Shown: positions 10,532-20,800 of the stretch, piece by piece
Layout: the number at the start of each line of letters is the position of its first letter
Position numbering within the stretch: position 1 is the first letter of the stretch
From: Oncomelania hupensis
Lineage: Eukaryota > Mollusca > Gastropoda > Littorinimorpha > Pomatiopsidae
NCBI GenBank assembly: GCA_036898135.1
Contig: CM072522.1
Span: 29,540,435 to 29,604,434 of the forward strand
Direction of reading: 5' to 3'
Length of the DNA stretch: 64,000 bases
Notes under the pieces: model-generated
What the model was told of the DNA's origin: nothing
Databases searched by the model: none
What the model saw: the letters and a program-made list of their open reading frames with translations, nothing else
Made by a program: the position numbers and the translations under genes

Positions 10532-10965
10532 CTAGACCTTGGTTTATAATCCTACCCGTTTCAGTAGACCTTGACCTTGGTTTATAATCGTACCCATTTC
10601 AGTAGACCTTGGTTTATAATCTTACCCGTTTCAGTAGACCTTGGTTTATAATCTTACCCGCTTCAGTAGACCTTGGTTTATAATCTTACCCGTTTCAGTA
10701 GACCTTGGTTAATAATCTTACCCGTTTCAGTAGACCTTGGTTTATATTCTTACCCGTTTCAGTAGACCTTGGCTTAGTTATAATCTTACCTGTTTCAGTA
10801 GACCTTGGTTTATAATCTTACCTGTTTCAGTAGACCTTGGTTTATAATCCTACCCGTTTCAGTAGACCTTGGCTTATAATCTTACCTGTTTCAGTAGACC
10901 TTGGTTTATAATCTTACCCGTTTCAGTAGACCTTGGTTTATAATCTGACCTGTTTCAGTATTTTA
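10532..10965 (+). repeat. 32-bp minisatellite, about 13 units
   Basis: Tandem units of 32 bp (GTAGACCTTGGTTTATAATC then TTACCCGTTTCA), some with one- or two-base variants (CCTACC, CTTACCTG, TTAATAATC). There are no spacers and no coding potential. Confidence 0.93.
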
Positions 10966-11787
10966 CTATTTTACTAAAAGTCTTTTTATTGATAACATGA
11001 TTTTAGACTTTTACAAAAATATACATACTCATACATACCATCATACAAACACATTTACATATATTCATGAACTTCACTACAAAAATGATTATTTTTGTCA
11101 TCATTTAAAATAAAGTCACTGACATTTTTTTTTCAAAAAGTGTACATTTGTTTAAAACATTGATACTGTTGGCGTCATGAAAAAAATCATCTGCTTAGTA
11201 TAATGATACTAACGATGTGCATTGAAATAATAAATGGTGTACAGACATTGGTTGCTGGCATATACAATAAAATAAATAACATTGATGTATTCTGTGCTCC
11301 ATGAATTCAAACGCATTTCATATATATGTTTGTGTGTTTGGGATCGCGCGCGTGTGTGTATACACATGTATAAAGATAATGATTCATTCAAAGAAAGAAC
11401 GCAGCACACATTTTGTATTATCGCCTTGTTATTGATTTCGTGCACATGTTCCCCCTACACTAGGTCAGGTGAACACACAACCTAAGTGGAATCAGTCACA
11501 GAAATTATTTCAATAAACGCCCATACCTTATACAAATTATATACTGCGATGACTAATAAAATGATAATTATGAAAGTAACTGAACAAACTCAAAAAAGAG
11601 ACCAAATCAAATACAATATAACAAAAGAGAACAAACACCCCCTAACACAAACACACACACAAACCATATGCATACAAACCTATACACTTATTCCTGTCTG
11701 TATATAATTATGGTTTTTGCAATATTTCTAGACTACATCATACGGTGTTATTTTTTGCTTACTAACATCTCTCTACTAATTAAATCT
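10966..11787. other. Intronic sequence, no feature recognised
   Basis: A+T-rich intron sequence of gene A with scattered CA/CG dinucleotide runs (for example 11344-11365). The short frames on both strands are unconvincing. Confidence 0.5.
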
Positions 11788-12520
11788 TTAACACGCGGAG
11801 CGACCTAGAGCGACCGATATTTTTGCTATGTGCATACTCGCGGAGCGAACGGCAGCGGCCGGTAATGATGTGGTCTGATCAGAGGCTGCCATGTGGAAAT
11901 CTATTTATAGCACACGTGCGAGATTCTCGCACACGTGATCGTGAATTCCTGCTGTTTCCGGCGGTGTTTTCACGGCATTTTTAGAGTGTGTAGAACGCAC
12001 ACAGTGAATTTTCAAAGTTTGATTAAAGTTTGATGTTTGAGAGGCAGAGAATTATAGCGTCAGATTCTTGCAGAATCTGATGAAGAAAATGACCCATTTG
12101 AAGGATTTTAGGAGGCTGATTTGGTACAGGTTAATGATGGAGAGGAAAGTGATTTGGACTTTCACTTTGAGTCTTTGACGATCTTTTTCTGTCGGATTTG
12201 AATAACAAAAACGATGAACAATCGGTGCTTTATTATTTGAGTCAGTGATCATATTTCTGCATGTTGTGCAGTATGCAATGTTGACATTCAGATTTTTTTT
12301 CCAGTTGCAACACATTGTAAAAATGTATGTGTAACATTTCATTTTGAAGAAAAATATGTGGTTGATTTATTAATAATGATAAGTGGAACATAATTTTGGG
12401 TGTGGCATTTTTAATTAATTTTTGTATGTGCATGGTGTAGCATTTTGACGGAGTTACTTGCCTTGACCTAGGAAATAGAAGCAGATAAGGCTTAGGCTCC
12501 TGTGGGGGTTAGAGGGTTAA
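11788..12520 (+). mobile_element. Possible piggyBac-like relic (TTAA-bounded)
   Basis: TTAA occurs at 11788-11791 and 12517-12520. Inside, after a GC-rich leader with repeated GCGGAGCGA, an acidic frame with stops (ESDEENDPFEGF, then EADLVQVNDGEESDLDF) near 12065-12180 resembles a transposase N-terminus. The ends do not form a clear inverted repeat, so the call is weak. Confidence 0.35.
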
Positions 12521-12568
12521 ACCTTACCGCAATCCATGGCTAGACAATATAAAGAGTACAATTCTCAC

Positions 12569-12796
12569 CCGTCTGAACTGCTTGGAACACTGGCTGCAGT
12601 TGTAGGTTCTGCGTTCAGCGTGGATGATGGCGTGTCCTTTCAGCTCCTTCAGGGTCCTGAAGCCTTTGGCGCACACATCACAAACGTGGTTCTTCTCCTC
12701 GCTGTGAAACAGCTGATGCGCCTTCAGCTCCTTCACGCTCTTGTAAGACTTCTCACACACATCGCATATGTGAGGCCGCTCTGTGGAATGCACCAC
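12569..12796 (-). CDS. Zinc-finger gene A, exon 4
   Basis: 76 codons with acceptor TGTGCAG and donor CGG|GTGAGA. It begins VVH, completing the finger of exon 3 (LNTHK|VVH). It then has two whole fingers (HICDVCEKSYKSVKELKAH, HVCDVCAKGFRTLKELKGH) and ends inside a third at YNCSQCSKQFRR. Linkers are STERPH, SEEKNH and AERRTY. The retrotransposon and several repeats separate it from exon 3. Confidence 0.88.
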
Positions 12797-13021
12797 CTGC
12801 ACACACAAGTCATAGGCCACATTTGTACTCTGTAACTGAGTCAATTAATAACAATAATAATAATAATAACCATTTGTAGAGCACCATTCCTTATTAGAAC
12901 TGATAGCGTTTTATAGCAAAGCAAAAATAATAATAAAATGCAATGAAAAAAATGTGTTTGTAAATAAAATAAAAATGTTTTTTTTTTTAATAAAGCAAAA
13001 GCAAAACATTAAATACCAAAT

Positions 13022-13060
13022 CAGAAAACACACACACTCACACACACACACATACACACC
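13022..13060. repeat. CA microsatellite
   Basis: An ACACAC run with TCAC and TACA interruptions, following an A-rich tract. Confidence 0.85.
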
Positions 13061-13166
13061 CAGTCGAAGTTACACAGTAACATCATGACTTTCCCGAAAC
13101 GCCACATACGTTGTGCTGACAATGGGTCATATTTTGTCCCCATTTTTAAGTACTTTGCAGTGTTCG

Positions 13167-13202
13167 AACCCTAACCCAAACCCTAACCCAGCCCTAACCA
13201 TA
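13167..13202. repeat. Interstitial telomere-like CCCTAA array
   Basis: Four degenerate CCCTAA units in a row (CGAACCCTAACCCAAACCCT and onward). Similar short arrays occur at 24742-24758 and 29223-29273. Confidence 0.7.
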
Positions 13203-13387
13203 ACAGATCATTGTTCTGACGTCAAAACAAGTAGGCATGTCAATACAAGTTATGTAGATGTTCACTGTTTTGTCCAGATAATACTGTGTAAACAAGTACA
13301 CACACAATTGACAGTGTTTGTAAGTTCAAAGGAAACTTTAGGATCAAAATTTAAGAAAAGACATTGTTGAAAGTGTGTGTTTTCAGT

Positions 13388-13705
13388 CCAGAGTGAAAGG
13401 AAAGAGATAATACAGCACAGTGCAGAGTGAAAGGAAAGAGATAATACAGCAGAGTCCAGAGTGAAAGGAAAGAGATAATACAGCAGAGTCCAGAGTGAAA
13501 GGAAAGAGATAATACAGCAGAGTCCAGAGTGAAAGGAAAGAGATAATACAGCAGAGTCCAGAGTGAAAGGAAAGAGATAATACAGCAGAGTCCAGAGTGA
13601 AAGGTAAGAGATAATACAGCAGAGTCCAGAGTGAAAGGAAAGAGATAATACAGCAGAGTCCAGAGTGAAAGGAAAGAGATAATACAGCACAGTGCAGAGT
13701 TAAAG
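13388..13705. repeat. 34-bp minisatellite, about 9 units
   Basis: Units of CAGAGTGAAAGGAAAGAGAT followed by AATACAGCAGAGTC (34 bp), very uniform. The outermost units share a GTGCAG variant in place of GTCCAG. Because 34 is not a multiple of three, all three minus-strand frames stay open through the array; these are not genes. Confidence 0.95.
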
Positions 13706-13794
13706 GAAGAGCATTCCAAACTGCAGGGCTGAAGAGCACAATGATGGTTGGCCAAAGTTTTTGGTTTTTGTAATAATAATGCATGCTATTTTTT

Positions 13795-14105
13795 TTAATT
13801 TAATCACTTTTATAAGGCGTCTTCTGAGCTCAAGAGCTGCTCAAGGCGCTGGCCAACGCAGGATCTAACTCAAGTCAACCTAGGCGCCCACTTGCAACCT
13901 TTGGGGCACATGGTCTTGATGCCCAGACAACTGAGCACAATCCTGGGTGACCGAGAATGAGGAGATGAGACCCAGTGCATGCTGGGTGTGCTTCTGTAGG
14001 CAGCTGTCACCCATCTAGGACATGAGTGTCAGGATTTTTAAAGTATGTGCGATGGAATGCGTGAAGGCACAGACTAGTCCTCAGTTTATGCTCTCAGCTG
14101 AAGGA
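13795..14105. repeat. SINE-like dispersed sequence
   Basis: Contains GGCGTCTTCTGAGCTCAAGA and the phrase CTAGGACATGAGTGTCAGG. Related wording is found around 9640-9670 and 10365-10395. No tRNA-like head was recognised. Class unknown. Confidence 0.4.
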
Positions 14106-14229
14106 TAATTTTATTTATATTTTAATATACACACCTTATTCCTAAATCAGACTCAAAGAGCAGCAATGTGTAACCAACATGTCTACAGCCTCACATCTTA
14201 CACTACAGACACTCCTCCATATACAACAC

Positions 14230-14625
14230 ACAATCATCACGCAAAACCTGGTGGAGTAATGGCAAGTCGCTACTGGAAGACGGAAAGAAAATTAAATATT
14301 ATTTTCGAAATGTTAAATGTTGGTTGCATTGAAGGGCTGGCTTGACACTGAGCGAAGCCATGAGGGTTGCTGAGGACAGAGAAAGATGGAGTACGCTGGC
14401 TAAACAATCATCTGTAGTGCCCCAACGACTTTCGGGTTAAGGGATTGGATAGAATAGGATAGGCATTGAAGGGAAGGAGGAAACTGGAGTACCTGGAGAA
14501 AACCCTGGGTAACCTCAATAGTCTCATACATTTAGAAGTTACATAAGTTCGCCCCTAGAAGGAATGGAATTCGCCACCTTCGGCACAGGAAACTAGCGAC
14601 TAACCAACTGTGTCAACAGGCCATC
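14230..14625. repeat. Dispersed repeat R3, copy a, with nested LINE tail
   Basis: Shares GCAAGTCGCTA, GGAGGAAACTGGAGTACC, GGAGAAAACC and AGTCTC with copies at 37750-38095, 47862-47923 plus 48960-49320, and 56584-56752. A 5'-truncated LINE end (14325-14463, plus orientation, tail GGATAGAATAGGATAGG) interrupts it. Confidence 0.55.
14325..14463 (+). mobile_element. 5'-truncated LINE 3' end with GGATA tail
   Basis: Matches the last 140 bases of LINE copies 1 and 2 in opposite orientation: GGCTTGACACTGAGCGAAGC, GATGGAGTACGCTGG, CATCTGTAGTGCC, and the tail of GGATA-type units. Confidence 0.72.
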
Positions 14626-15144
14626 CCTAAGTTAAAAAAGAATAGGCTAATAACACAGAACTTGACATACTTTACTCTTTGAGTCTTTCTATACTATGCT
14701 ATGCCCTAGCGTAGTGCCAGTGCACAACACTTTCATACTGACATACGCATACGCGTACCTCTACTTTAGAAAGTCGCAGTGTGTAGACTCAACATAGTAC
14801 ACGAAACTAAGATAGAAAAACTTCTTAGTCTTACATATTCATTTTAGGGTATGCTTGCAATGTGCGTCTGGCATTAACTATTGTTGTTTCAAAGAGAGTG
14901 GGCTTCTAACATGGAAAGGGAAGCTAAAAGCGATACTGGACTTTGACAAAGTGGTGAAGAAAAAAGTGATGAAGGTGATGAGTAATTCCAGTGCTGTTAA
15001 TTGCTACAATTAGAGAGAGAGATAACACTGTTCTCCACAACAATCTGGGAATGTTGCCTACCTTACACTGTTTGTAGCTTATTCTGTGTAAATTTGTGGG
15101 GGAGGTGGACGAGTTGTATTATTTTAAAATAGTTAGTCATTGTT
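14626..15144. other. Intronic sequence, no feature recognised
   Basis: Unique-looking intron 3 sequence of gene A. No exon, repeat boundary or long frame was recognised. Confidence 0.5.
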
Positions 15145-15672
15145 TATAGGGGCCAGCGGACTGCATTGAGCTGAATCAGGACCACAACTTGGTTGAAAGA
15201 GGACTCACCCCTGATCCGGATAAAAGATCTGCTGAAACAACCCTAATGGTAACACTGAAAGCACTCTACCAGCTAGTCATTGTACAATAAAGGCATCCTC
15301 TAAAGGCACCCCATTAAGAGGACGCTGAGACTATACTCTAATTTATTAAACCCCCGTTTACAAAAACAAAATAGAACATAAACATCATTATAAAATATTA
15401 ACAAAACACATACATATAAAATGATTACACTGCTAAATAATAATTCCATAGAAAGCCCTAGTGACCATTTGGCAGAAAGCGTCCAATATCCCAAACAAAA
15501 CCCATACACAAATGAGGAGTTTTGAGAGTTTTCAGGAAAAAGGTAGGTGACTAGTCTAGCGAAGAAGATAGAAGATTGACAGAACAGAATAGGAATGAGA
15601 AAGAAGACAGCGACAGTGGGAATTTAAAGCACTACATTTCCACAAAGTGGGAATACTACTTATTAAAAAAAC
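15145..15672 (+). repeat. Dispersed repeat R1, copy c
   Basis: Starts GGCCAGCGGACTG, carries AAAAGATCTGCTG and GAGGACGCTGAGA, and ends GGGAATACTACTTATT. It is in the same orientation as copies a, b and d. Confidence 0.72.
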
Positions 15673-15885
15673 AACAACAAAAGCATCACAAGTGGAATTT
15701 TTAAAAAAATCGATCAAAAGCAAAGATAATTCTATTAAACTTGGCTATTGTATTGGTTAGTCCATTCTAATTTCTATATGGACCTAAGCTTTCAAGTCTC
15801 TACTCCTGACTTTTTTTTTTTATATTTGTTTTAGTAGCTCACACAAATCAGCCAGTATTGAATGATAAAAAAGGAAGCAACCTGA

Positions 15886-16100
15886 ACGAACGAACACTGA
15901 GGTTTAATGTCTACACCCACCATTGGCGATATGGCAGACGGGGATAACCATCCCAGGGAAAAGAGGGGTAGGGACCTAAATCTGAAGCAACCCATACCAA
16001 TAGAGAATGAGTTAACTCTTCCGCGCCGGGAAGCAAGTTTTCCAGTAGCCGCCATGCATCTCTACCTGTCGGGAGGCAGGTATTCCAGTATCCCACACTT
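15886..16100 (-). mobile_element. tRNA-derived SINE R4, partial, minus
   Basis: The reverse complement carries the SINE R4 body (CCCTGGGATGGTTATCCC, GTCTGCCATATCGCCAATGG, GGGTGTAGACATTAAACCTC). The tRNA-like head and first part of the body are replaced by unrelated sequence. Confidence 0.62.
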
Positions 16101-16693
16101 GCATACGGTCAAAGAGAGAAAACTCCGCATTGCAAAAATATATTGAAAGCACGGTTATTTCCCATGTTAATAAAACATACGGTCACTTCCGCCAGGTCGA
16201 ATTTTCTTGTTCTGATGCGAATTTTGCATGCAATTTGATTTTTAAATGACGAAAAATCAAGGACTATCAAGATCTTTCTCTCTCTCTGCTATTTTTGTGT
16301 TGAGCTGCTATAATATTTTGTGGAAATTTACCAAAAGAAATATCTAAATACTTTAATGTTTACCTAAATAGCTCAAAAAAACTTACATAAATGCTTTTTT
16401 TTAATGTTATTGTGAAAATTCAAGAAAAAAATGCGAAAGAGGCTTTCATTTAGGAATTTTTTCAGTTTTTATTATTAAACAAACATAAAATTTATATAGT
16501 TTTGTAAAGAAATTAGTTTTCTATAAGTATGCCAAATGTCATATCAATAGGCCTGCACTGAGCTAGGCAAGAGCCGATTTTGTACAACTAGTGGTTTTCA
16601 CAACAGTCTGGCCCTGCAGGCTTAGGCCAGCAGTGATGCTTAGCTGCTGCACGCTCAGGCAGAATAGAGTGAAGGAGACAAAACATAATAGTA
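16101..16693. other. Sequence flanking the retrotransposon, no feature
   Basis: A+T-rich intron 3 sequence of gene A up to the left LTR. No coding signal. The last five bases (TAGTA, 16689-16693) are the left half of the target duplication. Confidence 0.6.
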
Positions 16694-17310
16694 TGTTACG
16701 TTGAAACGAACGAAAGTGTGTCTAAAGCGCGCACGATAGATCTAATCGTTTCGTTTTGCAAAGTATTCAATAATGGAGTTTATTTACCTTTGATTTGAGT
16801 TTGCATTGTTGTTAGGAGAGGCTTTGTATAACGTGGATAATTTTCGTTGGTCCATATTGTTAGAGAATACTCTGGATCTCCTTGTTTACTATCGATCGAA
16901 GTTTCGGGATGATTGTCGAAGTAAGAGAAGGTTCGGGGTATGTGTGGAGAGATGAATGACGTAAGTCAGTGATGACGATCTTTAATTCTGATTGGTTAGT
17001 TGTAATGCGTCATTTCTAGATCAAACTGTCGTCATCTCGAAGGATAGAAAAAAATTATATATTCGATGCTTTGTGTGTTGTAAAAAGAAGGGTTGCTGTG
17101 AAAGTTGTTGAGTTGAGTTGAGAATTGTATGCAGTTGTTGGTGTGTGCTGAATAAAAGTGGAAAACTTCATACGTCGACTTTGTGACTTGTATGCTGTTT
17201 GGACGGGTTGCGTGGATAAACGAATCTGAGTTACACAACTATCAGGAATTCAAGCATCGGGGCTGAATCAGATACTGATAGAAAACACCAACATCAAACG
17301 GAGTGTAACA
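16694..17310 (+). repeat. 5' LTR (617 bp)
   Basis: Begins TGTTACGTTGAAACG and ends GGAGTGTAACA, so the outermost bases are TGTTAC/GTAACA. It contains a TATATA box at 17056-17061 and AATAAA at 17151-17156, which places the start of R between them. I found no base difference from the 3' LTR on reading both. Confidence 0.95.
17056..17061 (+). promoter_or_regulatory. Putative LTR TATA box
   Basis: TATATA inside an A-rich segment about 95 bp upstream of AATAAA. It is the best core promoter candidate in the LTR; the 3' LTR has the same at 22977-22982. Confidence 0.55.
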
Positions 17311-17330
17311 TTTTGGGGGTCAAGCCGCGA
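17311..17330 (+). other. Putative primer-binding site
   Basis: Directly after the LTR comes TTTTGGGGGTCAAGCCGC. A TGG three bases in (17314) would pair with the CCA end of a tRNA, but I could not name the tRNA. Confidence 0.45.
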
Positions 17331-17773
17331 TTCACGCCATAGCCAAGGGTTCAACTGCAACAACAAGCGAGTCAACGTTACGAGAGGCAGTCATCGAGGG
17401 TAGCCGCCAACGAGTTGCGTCGAGAGGGGCCAACATACTGGGACTACATCACCGATAGGTTCGGGTTGACTGCAAGGGCGTGTAGTCGCTGAACAGTTGC
17501 TTCGTGAGCGAACAACAGATCAGGACTACGTGGCTGCCGCAGGACTACGTCGAGGGACAGTCTCGGAGCTACATCGCCAGTGTTACAGAGAGCGGCGAGC
17601 GGACGTCGCGTCTACTTCAGCACAGGAGCGTGTACATCAACACCAGCGTGGTGCAGCGTCGCATACGACGAGGACAGCGGGGCCTGCGTCAGCGAAGGAC
17701 TAGTGACAAGCATCAGCGCTACTGCAGAAAGCGTGCTGTTCTAGAACAGTCTAGAAAGGTACAGCACAGTCAA

Positions 17774-17863
17774 GAACTTTCCAGAAAAAGAACTCTACAG
17801 TCAAGAACTTTCTAGAAAAAGAACTTTCCAGAAAAGAACCTTCTAGAAAAGAACTTTCCAGAA
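17774..17863 (+). promoter_or_regulatory. Array of five heat-shock-element triplets in the element leader
   Basis: Five perfect GAAnnTTCnnGAA blocks at 17774-17786, 17805-17817, 17821-17833, 17836-17848 and 17851-17863. A weaker one lies near 17737-17755 (TTCTAGAACAGTCTAGAA). This is the canonical binding pattern of heat shock factor trimers. The array lies downstream of the LTR and just upstream of the Gag frame. Function is inferred from pattern only. Confidence 0.6.
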
Positions 17864-17871
17864 GCATCAAG

Positions 17872-20800
17872 GTGGCTGACCTCTGGCAGAAAGGGGTTGA
17901 ACTAAATCTAAAAGGCAAACAGCTGACGGAGTACGTCAAATTCCAGGAGAGAATATTGCGAGAAGAAAGAGAAGAACAGCGACGGCGCGAAGAACGAGAA
18001 TTAGAAGAGCAGCGTCGCTGTGAAGAAAGAGAATTAGAGGAACAGCGACGGCGCGAAGAAAGAGAATTAGAAGAGAAGCGGCAAGAAAAAGAAGAGCAAC
18101 GACGCCGAGAAGAAAGAGAGTTCGAGCTGAAGCGTCTTGAAGGTGATCGTCAGTACCAGCTAGAGTTGGCGCGTATCCAGAACAATCAGCATGCGCCACA
18201 AGTCACCAACGACCATACGGCTCCAAAATTGCCAGCTTTCGTCGACGGGAAGGACCAGATCGACAGCTATCTGGCGAGATTCGAAAGGTTCGCCGAAAGC
18301 TCCAACTGGCAACCTCGAGACTGGGCGATTCGACTAAGTGCACTTCTGAAAGGGCAAGCGCTCGAAGTTTACACCAGACTGTCGAACGATGACGCCAAAA
18401 ACTACGACGTCTTGAAAGAGGCCCTATTGCAGTGCTACAACTTTACAGAGAAGGGCTACCGTAAACGCTTCCGTGAATGCCGGCCTAAGTCAGACGAGAC
18501 GCCAAAGCAGTTTGTGGAGCGCCTGTCGTCATATCTACACAAGTGGGTGGAGTTATCAGGCGAAACGAAGTCTTACAACAGTCTCCATGACCTGATCGTG
18601 AAGGAACAATTTCTCAATGCCTGTCACAAGGACCTAGCGACCCACTTAGAAGAACAAAAGCTGCAGACGCTTAAAGATGTGACTGAGGCTGCTGAAAGAT
18701 ATCTCATCGCTCATGGGAAGACCCTGGGGCCACCCAGCGCGACGAAACATTTTCAGAAGACTGGAAACCATGTGAACCAGATCCAGGGGAGCCAGACGAG
18801 CCAGAGACAGACGGACTCCACGCCACCTCCCAGGGAAGGGCATTCTAGAGGCTGTTTCACCTGCAACGCTGCAGACCACAGAGCGGCTAACTGTCCTCAA
18901 AACAAGAGTAGCGGACAGCGGAGCAGTACGGACAATGCAGCGGCGGGCAACCGGCAGAGGCGGGTCTCCAATCAACGGCAAACCAGTAGATCTGACCATC
19001 AAGTGTGCGGCGGGAGCGTCATTCTTCCGAGTGAGACCAAACGCACAGCTACTCCTGCGGATGTGCAAGAGTGCATGACCGATGGCCAACTTCTCCTTGC
19101 CAACGGAAAATCCATCCCCGTCGTCGCCAGCGCAGCTGTGACCGTCCAGAACATGCCTGTTTCAAAGGGACGCGTCGGAAATCATGAAGTGACTGTCTTA
19201 AGAGACTCTGGCTGCAGTGGGGTCATCGTCAGAGAAGACCTAATCGCTAAAGAACAATTCACCGGCGATTCTAAATGGACACTCATGGCCGACAGCAAAT
19301 GTGTGAAAGCGCCAGTTGCAAAAATTCATGTCAACACCCCTTTCTACATAGGCGAAGTCGAAGCGGTTTGCCTGAAGAAGCCGCTGTACGATTTGATGAT
19401 CGGGAATATCGACGGCGCGAGGCGACCCGACGACCCCGATCCAGAGTGGAGTCCTGCCTCAACTCAACACGTTGAAGTTGTGGAGGAGGATCCATTGCCG
19501 TTTCCCGATGGAGACCTTACAGAGCTGCTACGGGACAATGTGGTTACTCCGGCTCAGCCTTGCCGACCAGAGATCGTCAGTGCTGTTACTACCAGGGCCC
19601 AGGCCAAGAGAGACAAGACGTCTACGCCACTGAAAGTCGCCGACATCTCTAAAGCTGCCATCGTGGACAAAGATAAACTGATCCAGCTCCAGGAAGCTGA
19701 TAGCACTTTAAACAAGTACAGGAACCGCCAAGACCACGTGACCAAAGGTAGTGGCACGGTCTATTTTGAGGTAAAGGCCAAGATCCTGTACCGAATCTTC
19801 CAGCACCCGAGGGTCAACGGAGGGAAACCACTACGTCAAGTCTTGGTACCATTACCCCTAAGGCGCCAAGTGATGGAAGTAGCACATGACTCAATCATGG
19901 GAGGTCACCTAGGTATCAAGAAGACGTCGGATAGAATCCAGGCGGTGTTCTACTGGCCAGGACTTCATGCGGACATCAGCCGTTTCTGCCGATCATGTGA
20001 CATTTGCCAGAAGACCATACCTCGAGGAAGGGTCCCGAAAGTGCCTATGCAGAGGATGCCTCTGATCGACCGACCTTTCAAGAGGGTGGCCTTAGACTTA
20101 ATCGGCGAAATAAGACCTCCGAGTGAAGAAGGTCATCGATGGGTACTGACTTTAGTGGACTACGCGACTCGGTACCCAGAAGCAGTGCCACTGAAGAAGA
20201 TTGACACTGAAACTGTAGCAGAGGCACTAGTGGACATGTTCAGTAGACTTGGAGTGCCTGAAGAAATTCTGACGGACCTCGGGACGCAGTTCGTCTCTGA
20301 CTGCATGAAGGAGGTCAACAGACTGCTGAGCATCCGGCATTTGACTACGACACCCTACCATCCGATGTGCAACGGGCTTGTCGAAAAGTTCAATGCTACG
20401 CTGAAGTCCACCCTGAAGAAACTGTGCAGCGAGCAGCCCAGACAATGGCATCGCTACATCAACGCCTTACTTTTCGCCTACAGAGAAGTACCGCAGGAGT
20501 CCACCGGCTTCTCTCCGTTCGAACTGCTGTACGGAAGAACCATCCGAGGGCCGATGCACATCCTAAAAGAACTGTGGACGAAAGAAGTAGACACCCCAGA
20601 GGTGAAGAACAGCTACCAGTACGTGTTTGAGCTACGGGAGAAGCTGGAGCAGACTCTCGAGATAGCCAGAGAAAACCTGAAGAAGTCCCAGGACTGTGGA
20701 AAGCACTACTATGACCGTAGGGCTGTGAACAGGAAGTTTAAACCTGGCAACAAAGTGCTGGTGCTGCTACCTACTGATCACAATAAGTTGCTGATGCAGT

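Noticed and set aside
10532..10965. Regular array reminiscent of a CRISPR locus
   Set aside because: Units are directly contiguous without spacers and the genome is eukaryotic; it is a minisatellite.
13262..13784. Three overlapping minus-strand ORFs of 130-140 codons with leucine/serine-rich repeats
   Set aside because: They are translations of the 34-bp minisatellite in three frames, not a repeat protein.
17504..17815. 103-codon Arg/Gln-rich frame upstream of Gag
   Set aside because: It starts with GTG, has no family motif and overlaps the heat-shock-element array; more likely leader sequence than a gene.
18646..19089. Minus-strand ORF of 147 codons across the Gag region
   Set aside because: Antisense shadow of the retrotransposon ORF with no independent motif.
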